Shown here piece by piece: positions 1-6,207 of a stretch of DNA of 11,204 nucleotides. Both the position numbers and the translations under genes were made by a program. The stretch lies in assembly GCA_937942205.1 (NCBI GenBank), contig CALDFO010000074.1, forward strand, positions 1 to 11,204, in the 5' to 3' direction. Source of the stretch: an uncultured Alphaproteobacteria bacterium (GTDB taxonomy: Bacteria; Pseudomonadota; Alphaproteobacteria; Micropepsales; Micropepsaceae). Within the stretch, counting starts at the first letter, position 1. Each line of letters begins with the position of its first letter. The notes below the pieces were generated by a model that saw only the letters and a program-made list of their open reading frames with translations, did no database searches and was not told where the DNA came from.

Positions 1-2
1 GC

Positions 3-1241
3 CACGCCACCCCGCCCGCGCGCCGCCACGGCGCCGAGGCCCGGGCATTGACCGAGGCGGTGGCCGCCGCCCGCGCCGCGGCGCCAGGCGATCCGGCGCT
101 GTATGCCTTCTTCGCCACCGCCAACAAGCTGGTGCTGGCCGACAGCCATATCGCGGCGCTGGCGCGGGCGCTGGACACCCACACGCCGCCCAGCACCCTG
201 GCCGCCAGCCTGGACCTGGACCTATTCCGCCAGGACAGCCCGCGCGGCATCGGCGTGCTGCTGCGCCAGCTCCGCTGGCGCGCGCCCGCCCTGCGCTATG
301 CCATCCGCCTGTCGCTGGCGATGACCACCGGCTATGTCCTCACGCTGCTGTTTCCGCGCTTCGCCCATGCCAACTGGATCCTGCTTACCATCGCGCTGAT
401 CATGCGCGCCAATTACAGCGTCACCAGCCAGCGCCGCTGGGACCGCGTCACCGGTACGCTGATCGGCTGCGCCCTGGCGGTGATCTTCCTGGCCACCCTG
501 CCCCCGCCGGTGCTGCTGCTGCTGGTCGTGCTGGCGGTGGGCACCAGCCATGCCTATGGCCTGGTGCAGTACCGGATCACCGCCATCGGCGCCTCGATCT
601 CCTCGCTGCTGCTGCTGCATCTGGTGGACCCGCAGCTGCGGCCGCAATTCTTCGAGCGCATTCTGGACACCCTGATCGGCGCGGGCCTAAGCTGGGGCTT
701 CAGCTTCCTGCTGCCCAACTGGGAGCGCGACGACCTGCCCCGCACGGTGCGCGGCCTGCTGGCCGCCGATACGGTCTTCGCCGAGGCGGCGCTGCGGCTG
801 GAGCCGGTGACCCAGCGCTATCGCCTGGCGCGCAAGAAGACGCTGGACGCGGTGGCCCAGCTCTCCGGCGCGATCCGCCGCCTGGCCGACGAGCCCAACG
901 CCAACCGGCGGGCGCTGGCCTCGCTGAACGAATTGCTGGGGGCCAATTATCTCCTGGCGTCGGACCTGTCCTCCATGCCGGTGCTGATGAAACTACGGAT
1001 GCATGAACTGGACACCCTGACCGCCAATGCCGCCATCGCCCGGATGCGGGACCGGGTGGTGAAACTGCTCGACCCTGACACCGGCGGCGAAGCCCCCGCC
1101 GCCGCGCCGCCGCGCGACGCCTTTGCCGACCTGCATGGCAGCGAGGCGATGGAGGTTCTGGCGCGGCGGCTGGAGCATATCGAGCACGCCGCCCGCAAGG
1201 TGGCGCGGCTGGCGGCGCGCCCGGTGATAGAAGATATCTAG
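3..1241 (+). CDS. FUSC/YccS-like inner membrane protein, C-terminal part (5' end outside window)
   Basis: The reading frame is open from the left edge, so the real start lies outside the window; the TTG at 48 is only the first start-like codon. About 410 residues are visible. Six hydrophobic segments are encoded roughly between 297 and 713. Between them are FUSC-family signatures: an arginine followed by GTLIG (near 444-467) and a later RILDTLIGAG (near 657-686). A long, helical, charged cytoplasmic-looking region follows to the stop TAG at 1239-1241. The family (fusaric acid resistance-like, YccS/YhfK/AaeB) consists of inner-membrane proteins, some of them aromatic-acid or drug efflux components. 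The substrate cannot be read from this sequence. It is the only plus-strand gene and converges on the neighbouring minus-strand operon. The family call is firm; the transport role is inference. Confidence 0.85.
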   Translation, partial: HATPPARRHGAEARALTEAVAAARAAAPGDPALYAFFATANKLVLADSHIAALARALDTHTPPSTLAASLDLDLFRQDSPRGIGVLLRQLRWRAPALRYAIRLSLAMTTGYVLTLLFPRFAHANWILLTIALIMRANYSVTSQRRWDRVTGTLIGCALAVIFLATLPPPVLLLLVVLAVGTSHAYGLVQYRITAIGASISSLLLLHLVDPQLRPQFFERILDTLIGAGLSWGFSFLLPNWERDDLPRTVRGLLAADTVFAEAALRLEPVTQRYRLARKKTLDAVAQLSGAIRRLADEPNANRRALASLNELLGANYLLASDLSSMPVLMKLRMHELDTLTANAAIARMRDRVVKLLDPDTGGEAPAAAPPRDAFADLHGSEAMEVLARRLEHIEHAARKVARLAARPVIEDI

Positions 1242-1265
1242 CGGCAGCCACACCCGGCCCCATCC

Positions 1266-1330
1266 TCACCCTGAGCCTGTCGAAGGGTGACGGTTGTTAT
1301 GGGCTCATGCTTCGACAAGCTCGGCATGAG
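1266..1330. repeat. Paired palindromic repeats (REP-like), copy 1, in a convergent gap
   Basis: Two hairpins sit side by side in the 95-base gap between converging genes. Hairpin A (1266-1290) has 7-base arms TCACCCT/AGGGTGA around the loop GAGCCTGTCGA. Hairpin B (1304-1330) has arms CTCATGC/GCATGAG around the loop TTCGACAAGCTCG. The two loops are near reverse complements of each other, so A and B are related units in opposite orientation. A second A/B pair occurs at 9551-9624. No T-tract follows closely, so this is not a textbook intrinsic terminator, though it could still end or stabilise both converging transcripts. Confidence 0.8.
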
Positions 1331-1336
1331 GCTTTC

Positions 1337-1882
1337 TTAATGTCCGTCGTCGGACCAGTGCGGGGGATCGGACGGCAGTTTGATGACCCCGAATCCCGCG
1401 CCCACCGCGATCAGTTTGGGGTTGGAGCCGTTGCGCGGGCCGGTGGCGATGGACTGCATCTCGCCATGAAAATCGCGGATTTTCAGCGTGCCGGTCCAGC
1501 CGATGGTCATGTCGATGGCCCGGCGCTGGGTGTGGCGGCTGACCAGCGCGGCCGGAAACTTGATCTGATAGCCCGCCATCATGGCCCGCGCCGCTTCGCG
1601 CGCCTTCTGGATCGAACCGCCATGCTTCCAGTCGATATTCACACCCTTCATGGCCGGGGCCTTGGCGGGATCCTGACCGCTGCCGCCGATCATGCAGCAC
1701 CAGTGCATCAGATAGGCCCGCTCCACCGGGCGGTAGGTGGCGGCGATGGTCACGGTGGCGTCCGCCTTTTTCAGGGCCGAGAGAAAGGCCCGGCAGGAAT
1801 CGGCGAAGTCCGGCAGCAGATCGTCCAGTTTGGCGCTGGTGGGAAAACGCGCGCACCATTGCGCGCCGGAAAATTCGGCCAT
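1337..1882 (-). CDS. M15-like (VanY / L-Ala-D-Glu peptidase type) peptidase, 181 aa
   Basis: Metal-site motifs of peptidase family M15 can be seen. SRHTQRRAIDM gives His117 and Asp124 in the HxxxxxxD spacing, and DPPHW near the C-terminus gives His175 as third zinc ligand, with Asp172 three residues before it in the position of the catalytic acid. An Asp rather than Glu there resembles phage L-alanyl-D-glutamate endolysins such as that of T5. TYRPVERAY at 49-57 fits the substrate-side Arg of VanY-like proteins. Such enzymes cut peptidoglycan stem peptides. No signal peptide or membrane segment is visible, so either export is by another route or the target is cytoplasmic. It is the last gene of the rarA operon, 30 bases after the DUF559 gene, with a GGGG tract about 8 bases before the ATG. 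The family call rests on motifs only. Confidence 0.7.
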   Translation of the reverse strand: MAEFSGAQWCARFPTSAKLDDLLPDFADSCRAFLSALKKADATVTIAATYRPVERAYLMHWCCMIGGSGQDPAKAPAMKGVNIDWKHGGSIQKAREAARAMMAGYQIKFPAALVSRHTQRRAIDMTIGWTGTLKIRDFHGEMQSIATGPRNGSNPKLIAVGAGFGVIKLPSDPPHWSDDGH

Positions 1883-1912
1883 GTCCTGCCCCTGTGAAGC
1901 CCGGGCGGCAGG

Positions 1913-2248
1913 CTACAACGAGTCGTCCGCTGAAAGATCGGCCAGCACCTGACGGATACGGTGGACAGCCGAATGCAGGTCGCGGTCGGCCTCCTGCCGC
2001 CAAAGCCGCAGGATCACATAGCCTTGCTCGCTCAGGAGCCGGTCGCGGACGATGTGGACAGAGCGTGTCTTTCCGGGATCACCCGCCTCCAGGCTGATCA
2101 CCAGGCGCGCCTGATGCTCCACGAAATCGAGGGTGAAGGTGCGGAAGGGCGAAGCCTTGCGGAAACGGTACCCCTCCAGCGCCCGCAGCCGCGCCCAGAG
2201 CCGGGTTTCCAGCGTGTTGCGGACGGCCAGCGGGCGGGCGCGCCGCAT
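1913..2248 (-). CDS. DUF559-family small protein (endonuclease-like fold), divergent
   Basis: The 111-residue product follows the DUF559 layout. There is an N-terminal TLETRLWARLR helix (residues 12-22), then a YRFRKASPF strand (27-35), then LDFVEHQARLVISLEAGD (40-57), and a C-terminal GYVILRLW strand (76-83) with a closing helix. DUF559 resembles the very-short-patch-repair/restriction endonuclease fold, with Asp41 and Glu54 as the expected acidic pair. The usual DG..H stretch after the acidic strand is replaced here by AGDPGK, so the conserved His is missing and catalytic activity is doubtful. The ATG at 2248 was chosen because it lies 2 bases after the atp12 stop; a longer frame to 2341 would run back into atp12. 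No clear Shine-Dalgarno is present, which suggests coupling to atp12. The biological role of this family is not established. Confidence 0.75.
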   Translation of the reverse strand: MRRARPLAVRNTLETRLWARLRALEGYRFRKASPFRTFTLDFVEHQARLVISLEAGDPGKTRSVHIVRDRLLSEQGYVILRLWRQEADRDLHSAVHRIRQVLADLSADDSL

Positions 2249-2250
2249 GG

Positions 2251-2943
2251 TCAGCGCACGGCCGCGATCAGTTCCACCGCGCGGTCCATATCCCGCGCCA
2301 GATTGGCGGCGCGTTGTTCGGCCTCGGCGTCCTGGCCCCATTTCTCGATCTGGTAAGCCTCGTCAATCCGCGACAGCGCGAAGGCATGTGGGCCGGTGGC
2401 ATGGCCTTCCACCACCGCCAGACCCAGAACCAGCGAGCCGGTGATGGAAGCGATCACATGCAGCCCCGCCAGGGTCCAGGCGTCATAGCCTTCCATCACC
2501 TCGCGCAAGGCGGCCAGCGCCTCGGGCGGCTGGTCCCGATGGGTCAGTCCCTGGGCCACATGCAGGCGCGCGCCCAACCGCTGCCGCGCCCAGGCCAGCA
2601 TGGGATCCCAGCCCTCGGCCTGGCGATTGGCCAGTTCCAGCGGCTGGTGGGCGCGATAGCACAACAGATCATTCTCGCCGAAACGCAGGATGGCGGTGAC
2701 GACATCGGCGCGGTTCACCGCCACGCCGTCGATCACCGTGTTGGACAGGCGCAGCAGCGGCATGGATGTGGCGACGACCTCCTCGCCCTGGACATGCCAT
2801 TCCGCCGCCACCGCCTCGGCCAGGCGGCGCGTGGGCAGCCGCAAGGCATTGCGGCCCGGCGTCTTGACCGGCTTGCCGTCCAGCAACACATGAAAGCCGC
2901 CTTCGGCCTCGGCCAGCGTCACGTCCTTGTAGAAGCGATTCAT
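2251..2943 (-). CDS. ATP12-family F1-ATP synthase assembly chaperone
   Basis: The 230-residue protein begins RFYKDVTLAE and carries the family hallmarks. LLDGKPVKTPGRNALRLP lies at residues 20-37, AAEWHVQGEEV near 46-56, MPLLRLSNTVIDGV at 61-74, and a C-terminal signature DEAYQIEKWGQDAEAEQR at about 193-210. In mitochondria ATP12 binds the F1 alpha subunit and prevents its aggregation before assembly of the hexamer. The alphaproteobacterial protein is taken to do the same in the cytoplasm. The start codon overlaps the stop of the upstream pseudouridine synthase gene by 4 bases (ATGA). The sequence before it is A-rich with no Shine-Dalgarno, so translation is probably coupled. The length is normal for the family and nothing appears broken. 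Confidence 0.93.
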   Translation of the reverse strand: MNRFYKDVTLAEAEGGFHVLLDGKPVKTPGRNALRLPTRRLAEAVAAEWHVQGEEVVATSMPLLRLSNTVIDGVAVNRADVVTAILRFGENDLLCYRAHQPLELANRQAEGWDPMLAWARQRLGARLHVAQGLTHRDQPPEALAALREVMEGYDAWTLAGLHVIASITGSLVLGLAVVEGHATGPHAFALSRIDEAYQIEKWGQDAEAEQRAANLARDMDRAVELIAAVR

Positions 2944-4073
2944 TTTTTGGATTTTCGCTTGTGGCCGACGCTGGTGGATTTCTTCTTGTGCTGCTGGACC
3001 GCGGGCTTCTTGCGGGCGGGCGGATCCCGGCGCGCTTCTTCAAGCCGCGCGGCCTTTTTCAGTTCGTGCTTTTTCGGCGGAAAGGGATTGCGGCGGTCGT
3101 CGGGGTTAAAGCCCAGCGTCCGCCAGCTTTTCAGCATGTGCGGCGGCAACGGCGCGGTGGCCTGCAGGCGCCCGCCGTCGGGGCGGCCGATATCGATGCT
3201 GCGGGCATGCAGGTGCAGCTTGTCGGCGATGTCGCCGCGCGCCCGCGCATCGGTGCCGCCATACTTGAAATCGCCCACGATGGGCGTGCCGATGCTGGCG
3301 AGATGGACGCGGATCTGATGGGTGCGCCCGGTGATCGGCCGCGCCGCCACCCAGGCGAATTCGGTGCCCGCCGTGCCCATCACGGCATATTCGGTCAGCG
3401 CCGCCTTGGCCTCGTCATCCTCGCTGACGGCCATGCGCTCGTCGCGGCCGCGCGGGCCATGGCCGCCTTCCTTGGCCAGCGCCGCCTTGATGACGCCGTG
3501 CTTCTGCCTGGGCACACCGCGGGTCAGCGCCCAATAGACCTTGGAGGTATCGCGCAGCGCCAGGCTGGCCGACAGGCCCGAGGCGGCCTGCGCCGTGCGC
3601 GCCACCAGCAACACGCCGGAGGTGTCGCGGTCCAGCCGGTGCACCAGCTTGGGCCGGGTAGGCTTTTCATATTGCAGGCTGTCCAGCATCCCATCCACAT
3701 GGCGGGTCAGGCCGGAGCCGCCCTGCGTCGCCAGGCCGGGCGGCTTGTCCAGTACGATCACCTGCTTGTCCATATAAAGGATGCGGTCAGCCAGGCTGCC
3801 CATATCCTTGGTCGCCAGCGGATGGGCGGCGCAGGTCGGTTTGTCTTTCTCCCGCGCCTCGGTCTTGGCGTGGATCACCTGCGGCGGCAGGCGCATCGCC
3901 TGACCCGCCGCCACCCGCGTCTTGGCGTCGGCGCGCTTGCCGTCCAGGCGGATTTCGCCCTTGCGCAGCAGCTTTTCCAGCAGGGTGTGGTTCACCGCCG
4001 GATAATGCCGCCGGAACCAGCGGTCGAGACGGATGCCGTCGTCATCGGCGGCGATGGCGACGCTCTCAACCAT
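2940..4073 (-). CDS. RluA-family 23S rRNA pseudouridine synthase with S4 domain (RluC-like)
   Basis: An N-terminal S4 RNA-binding domain occupies about residues 13-70 (GIRLDRWFRRHYP ... LLRKGEIRLDGKR). The catalytic domain starts near residue 100, with LDKPPGLATQGGSG (108-121) and the family motif HRLDRDTSG (145-153); Asp148 is the expected nucleophile. RPITGRTHQIRVHL (245-258) is the second conserved block. The enzyme converts specific uridines of large-subunit rRNA to pseudouridine. An unusual Lys/Arg-rich tail of about 45 residues ends the 377-residue protein and probably aids RNA binding. The ATG at 4073 was chosen because it directly precedes the S4 domain and overlaps the crcB stop by 8 bases. 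The same frame runs on to 4142 but would add Pro/Cys-rich, non-conserved residues. The exact target, RluC-type or otherwise, cannot be settled here. Confidence 0.92.
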   Translation of the reverse strand: MVESVAIAADDDGIRLDRWFRRHYPAVNHTLLEKLLRKGEIRLDGKRADAKTRVAAGQAMRLPPQVIHAKTEAREKDKPTCAAHPLATKDMGSLADRILYMDKQVIVLDKPPGLATQGGSGLTRHVDGMLDSLQYEKPTRPKLVHRLDRDTSGVLLVARTAQAASGLSASLALRDTSKVYWALTRGVPRQKHGVIKAALAKEGGHGPRGRDERMAVSEDDEAKAALTEYAVMGTAGTEFAWVAARPITGRTHQIRVHLASIGTPIVGDFKYGGTDARARGDIADKLHLHARSIDIGRPDGGRLQATAPLPPHMLKSWRTLGFNPDDRRNPFPPKKHELKKAARLEEARRDPPARKKPAVQQHKKKSTSVGHKRKSKK

Positions 4074-4449
4074 AAAAGGCGCGCACGACCCACAGCCCGG
4101 CGAACAGGGCGGCGATGGACAGGATGGCGGAACCGGCGACATAGCTGGCCGCCGTGCCGATGGCGCCGCGCTGGATCAGAAGGGCGCTTTCCAGGCTGAA
4201 GGTCGAGAAGGTGGTATAGCCACCCATGATGCCGGTGGTGAGGAAGGCGCGCATCTCGGTCGAGACGTTGAAGCGCAAGGCCAGCAACTCGGCGATCACC
4301 CCCATGACGAAGCCGCCGGAGACGTTGACCAGAAAGATGCCATAGGGAAATCCGGTCCAGGTGGGGTTCTGCACCTGGGACACGCAATAGCGCGCCACCG
4401 AGCCCAGTCCACCGCCCGCCGCAACCGCCGCGATCATGCCCGCCTTCAT
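4066..4449 (-). CDS. crcB: Fluoride channel CrcB/FluC
   Basis: The 127-residue protein has four hydrophobic helices and the FluC signatures: GGGLGSVARY (12-21), the pore-lining NVSGG with Asn42 (42-46), and GGYTTFSTFS (76-85), which holds the phenylalanines of the fluoride path and the Thr/Gly of the central sodium site. FluC proteins form antiparallel dual-topology dimers in the inner membrane and let fluoride leak out of the cell. Only one gene is seen, as expected for a homodimer. The ATG at 4449 overlaps the rarA stop by 4 bases (ATGA) and has a G-rich Shine-Dalgarno just before it. A second ATG at 4437 is possible but less well placed. No fluoride riboswitch can precede the gene because its upstream DNA is rarA coding sequence. 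Confidence 0.95.
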   Translation of the reverse strand: MKAGMIAAVAAGGGLGSVARYCVSQVQNPTWTGFPYGIFLVNVSGGFVMGVIAELLALRFNVSTEMRAFLTTGIMGGYTTFSTFSLESALLIQRGAIGTAASYVAGSAILSIAALFAGLWVVRAFYG

Positions 4450-5774
4450 GTCCCGCCCCCCTTCTTCGCCCGCAGCTTTGACCAATATTCCAGCCGCTTG
4501 GCAATCTCGCGCTCGAAGCCGATCTCGGCGGGCGCATAAAATTGCTGGCGGGCCATGCCGTCGGGAAAATAATTCTGGCCGGAAAAGCCGTCCTCGGCGT
4601 CGGGATCGTACTGGTAGCCCGCGCCATAGCCCAGATTTTTCATCATCCTGGTGGGGGCGTTGAGGATATGGGCGGGGGGCATCAGCGAGCCATGCTCCTG
4701 CGCCGCGCGGCGGGCGGCGCCGAACGCCTTGTACACGCCCACCGACTTGGGCGCGGTGGCCAGATAGACCACGCATTGCGCCAGCGCCAGGTCGCCCTCC
4801 GGGCTGCCCAGAAAGTCGAATACCTCCTTGGCGGCCAGCGCCTGATGCACGGCCTCGGGATCGGCCAGGCCGATATCCTCCACCGCCATGCGCACCAGGC
4901 GGCGGGCGATGTAGAGCGGCTGCTCGCCGCCCGCCAGCATCCGGGCCAGCCAGTAGAGGGCCGCGTCGGGATCGCTGCCGCGCACCGACTTATGCAGGGC
5001 CGAGATGATATTGTAATGCTCCTCGCGCCCCTTGTCGTAGAGTGGCATCCGCCGCTGCACCGCCTTGGTCAGGCCCGCCGTGTCCAGCGGCTGGGCGGTT
5101 TTCACCGTCGCCAGTTCCTGGACCAGGTTCAGCAGATAGCGGCCATCGCCATCGGCCATCGCCCGCAAGGCGGCGCGGGCGTCGTCCGTCAGATTCAGCG
5201 GCGCGCCATAATGGGCCTCGGCGCGCCGGAGCAGTTCCTCCAGCGCCGCGTCGTCCAGCCGCCGCAGCACCAGCACCTGCGTCCGCGACAGCAACGCGCC
5301 GTTCAGCTCGAAGGAGGGATTCTCGGTGGTGGCGCCCACCAGCACCACGGTGCCGTCCTCCACCACCGGCAGGAAGCTGTCCTGCTGGCCGCGGTTGAAG
5401 CGGTGGATCTCGTCGATGAAGAGCAAGGTGCCCTGCCCCATGCGGCGGCGCTGGCGCGCGGCCTCGAAGGTCTTTTTCAGGTCGGCGACGCCGGAGAAGA
5501 CCGCCGACAGCTGGTCGAAATGCAGGTTGAAGGCGGTGGAGAGCAGCCGCGCGATGGTGGTCTTGCCGGTGCCGGGCGGGCCCCACAGGATGATGGAATG
5601 GGGCCGCGCATTGGCGACCATGCGGCCCAGCGGACCACCCTCCTCCGTCGAAGAGGGGGCGGCCAGCAGATGGTCCTGGCCCACCACCTCGGCCAGGGTG
5701 CGCGGCCGCAGCCGGTCGGCCAGGGGTCGCGGCGCGTCCGCCTCCAGGCCGCCGGATTCGAAAAGATCAGACAT
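4446..5774 (-). CDS. rarA: Replication-associated recombination protein A (RarA/MgsA), AAA+ ATPase
   Basis: This 442-residue AAA+ ATPase of the clamp-loader clade starts with PLADRLRPRTLAEVVGQDHL (17-36). Walker A GPPGTGKT is at 65-72, Walker B LLFIDEIHRFN at 117-127, sensor 1 GATTENPSF at 147-155, and an arginine-finger-like LLSR at 161-164. The C-terminal half carries the family blocks DKGREEHYNIISALHKSVRGSD and the helical tetramerisation region with GYQYDPDAEDGFSGQNYFPD. RarA (bacterial Mgs1/WRNIP1) acts at stalled forks and single-strand/double-strand junctions. It is the first gene of an overlapping operon reading on into crcB. The start at 5774 gives the usual MSDLF opening. There is no usable Shine-Dalgarno, because the G-tract lies only one base from the ATG (see promoter entry). 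Confidence 0.97.
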   Translation of the reverse strand: MSDLFESGGLEADAPRPLADRLRPRTLAEVVGQDHLLAAPSSTEEGGPLGRMVANARPHSIILWGPPGTGKTTIARLLSTAFNLHFDQLSAVFSGVADLKKTFEAARQRRRMGQGTLLFIDEIHRFNRGQQDSFLPVVEDGTVVLVGATTENPSFELNGALLSRTQVLVLRRLDDAALEELLRRAEAHYGAPLNLTDDARAALRAMADGDGRYLLNLVQELATVKTAQPLDTAGLTKAVQRRMPLYDKGREEHYNIISALHKSVRGSDPDAALYWLARMLAGGEQPLYIARRLVRMAVEDIGLADPEAVHQALAAKEVFDFLGSPEGDLALAQCVVYLATAPKSVGVYKAFGAARRAAQEHGSLMPPAHILNAPTRMMKNLGYGAGYQYDPDAEDGFSGQNYFPDGMARQQFYAPAEIGFEREIAKRLEYWSKLRAKKGGGT

Positions 5775-5788
5775 GCCCCTTTATAGCA
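5774..5788 (-). promoter_or_regulatory. Extended -10 promoter of the rarA operon, possibly leaderless
   Basis: On the minus strand TGCTATAAA occupies 5788-5780: an extended -10 (TGn) and a -10 box one base from consensus. Only five bases (GGGGC) separate it from the rarA ATG, so transcription should begin at or within a base or two of the start codon. No good -35 is seen (TTCGCC at 18-base spacing is the best), which fits an extended -10 promoter. Leaderless messages are known to be common in Alphaproteobacteria. That this is the real start site is inferred. Confidence 0.5.
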
Positions 5789-5803
5789 GTGAGGGCGGAA
5801 AGA

Positions 5804-5828
5804 GGCGAAGGTCCAGTGGACCTTCGCC
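5804..5828. promoter_or_regulatory. Perfect 25-base palindrome upstream of rarA
   Basis: Arms GGCGAAGGTCCA (5804-5815) and TGGACCTTCGCC (5817-5828) match perfectly over 12 bases around one central base. The near edge is 30 bases from the rarA ATG. If the promoter at 5780-5788 is correct, the palindrome spans about -30 to -54 and covers the -35 area, a typical operator position. It could equally be a stable hairpin belonging to the adjoining repeat cluster. No regulator can be named. Confidence 0.6.
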
Positions 5829-5874
5829 CGCCCGACACCCGCCGGCAAGGGCCAGCGGGGTTTCGCGGTCCAGA

Positions 5875-5908
5875 GGATTCCAGAGGCCTTCCTCCCCCCT
5901 CGCGTGCG
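5875..5908 (-). repeat. Double-hairpin repeat, truncated copy (constant end only)
   Basis: This copy matches the constant end of the two fuller copies at 5975-6080 and 6103-6194: ATTCCAGAGGCCTTCC, then a C-run and CGCGTGCG. The complementary G-rich arm is absent, so no hairpin can form and the copy looks like a remnant. A second CCAGAGG lies immediately before it (5870-5876), giving a short direct repeat. The 46 bases between the rarA-proximal palindrome and this copy (5829-5874) show no recognisable site. Confidence 0.55.
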
Positions 5909-5940
5909 CCCCCATGAAGAGGACGTGGACAGGCAAAGTT

Positions 5941-5965
5941 GGATTCCCGCTTTCGCGGGAATGAC
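5941..5965. repeat. Dispersed short hairpin of the ATTCCCGC/GCGGGAAT type
   Basis: Eight-base arms ATTCCCGC (5943-5950) and GCGGGAAT (5955-5962) enclose the loop TTTC. This hairpin sequence is widespread in intergenic DNA of many proteobacteria and resembles neisserial dRS3. When translated it gives the well-known false peptide SRESGNP, which appears in a spurious minus-strand frame here. It lies between two copies of the double-hairpin repeat. Confidence 0.75.
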
Positions 5966-5974
5966 AAGTAGAGG

Positions 5975-6080
5975 GAATTCCAGAGGCCTCCCTCCCCCTC
6001 ACGTGCGTCAGCACGCTGGAGGGGGAGGTGGTTTCAGCGTGCGAAGCCGACCTCTTGGGAGGCGAGCGTAAGCTGAAACC
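5975..6080 (-). repeat. Double-hairpin repeat, full copy
   Basis: From the constant end GAATTCCAGAGGC (5975-5987) the element holds two hairpins. The first (5991-6028) has 10-base arms CCTCCCCCTC/GAGGGGGAGG, then an inner stem CGTGC/GCACG with loop GTCA. The second (6030-6080) has 9-base arms GGTTTCAGC/GCTGAAACC enclosing a small inner palindrome CCTCTTGGGAGG (6051-6062). The same order of constant end, GC-rich hairpin and longer nested hairpin recurs at 6103-6194. No open reading frame or transposase is included. It resembles a non-autonomous palindromic repeat such as a REP/BIME-type unit. Confidence 0.7.
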
Positions 6081-6102
6081 GGAGGGGGAAATTAAGGTTT
6101 CC

Positions 6103-6194
6103 GAATTCCAGAGGCTTCCTTCCCCCGCGAACGGAGTGACAGCGGGGGAAGGTGTCACAGCGAGGTGTCTGCGGAGCAGACCCGAGCTGTGACG
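6103..6194 (-). repeat. Double-hairpin repeat, second full copy next to the beta-barrel gene
   Basis: The constant end GAATTCCAGAGGC (6103-6115) is followed by a hairpin with perfect 11-base arms CCTTCCCCCGC (6118-6128) and GCGGGGGAAGG (6142-6152). A nested hairpin follows, with outer arms GTCACAGC (6154-6161)/GCTGTGAC (6186-6193) and inner arms GTCTGC/GCAGAC (6167-6181). The nested hairpin starts 14 bases after the stop of the beta-barrel gene, so it will be transcribed at that gene's 3' end. It may act as a terminator or mRNA stabiliser, although no T-tract follows. Confidence 0.7.
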
Positions 6195-6207
6195 GATGGG
6201 GGTCAGA

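Noticed and set aside
2249..2341. Longer N-terminus for the DUF559 protein starting at 2341
   Set aside because: The extra residues overlap the conserved end of atp12 in another frame, are Arg/Gly-rich and do not match the family; the ATG at 2248 fits the domain start.
4074..4142. Longer N-terminus for the pseudouridine synthase starting at 4142
   Set aside because: The added residues are Pro/Cys-rich and lie over crcB coding sequence; the S4 domain begins just after the ATG at 4073.
2961..4199. Long plus-strand open frame (412 codons) opposite the pseudouridine synthase and crcB
   Set aside because: Antisense shadow of two well-supported genes, with low-complexity composition and no recognisable motif.
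4450..4520. Fluoride riboswitch before crcB
   Set aside because: crcB starts inside the end of rarA, and the upstream DNA is coding. No crcB-motif RNA pattern was seen there or before rarA.
5781..6158. Open frame of 125 codons on the minus strand in the repeat region
   Set aside because: It is a translation of the palindromic repeats, including the familiar false peptide SRESGNP, with no ribosome site and no domain-like composition.
5875..6194. CRISPR array
   Set aside because: The repeated units vary in length and sequence, are unevenly spaced and contain internal hairpins; there are no uniform repeats or spacers and no cas genes.
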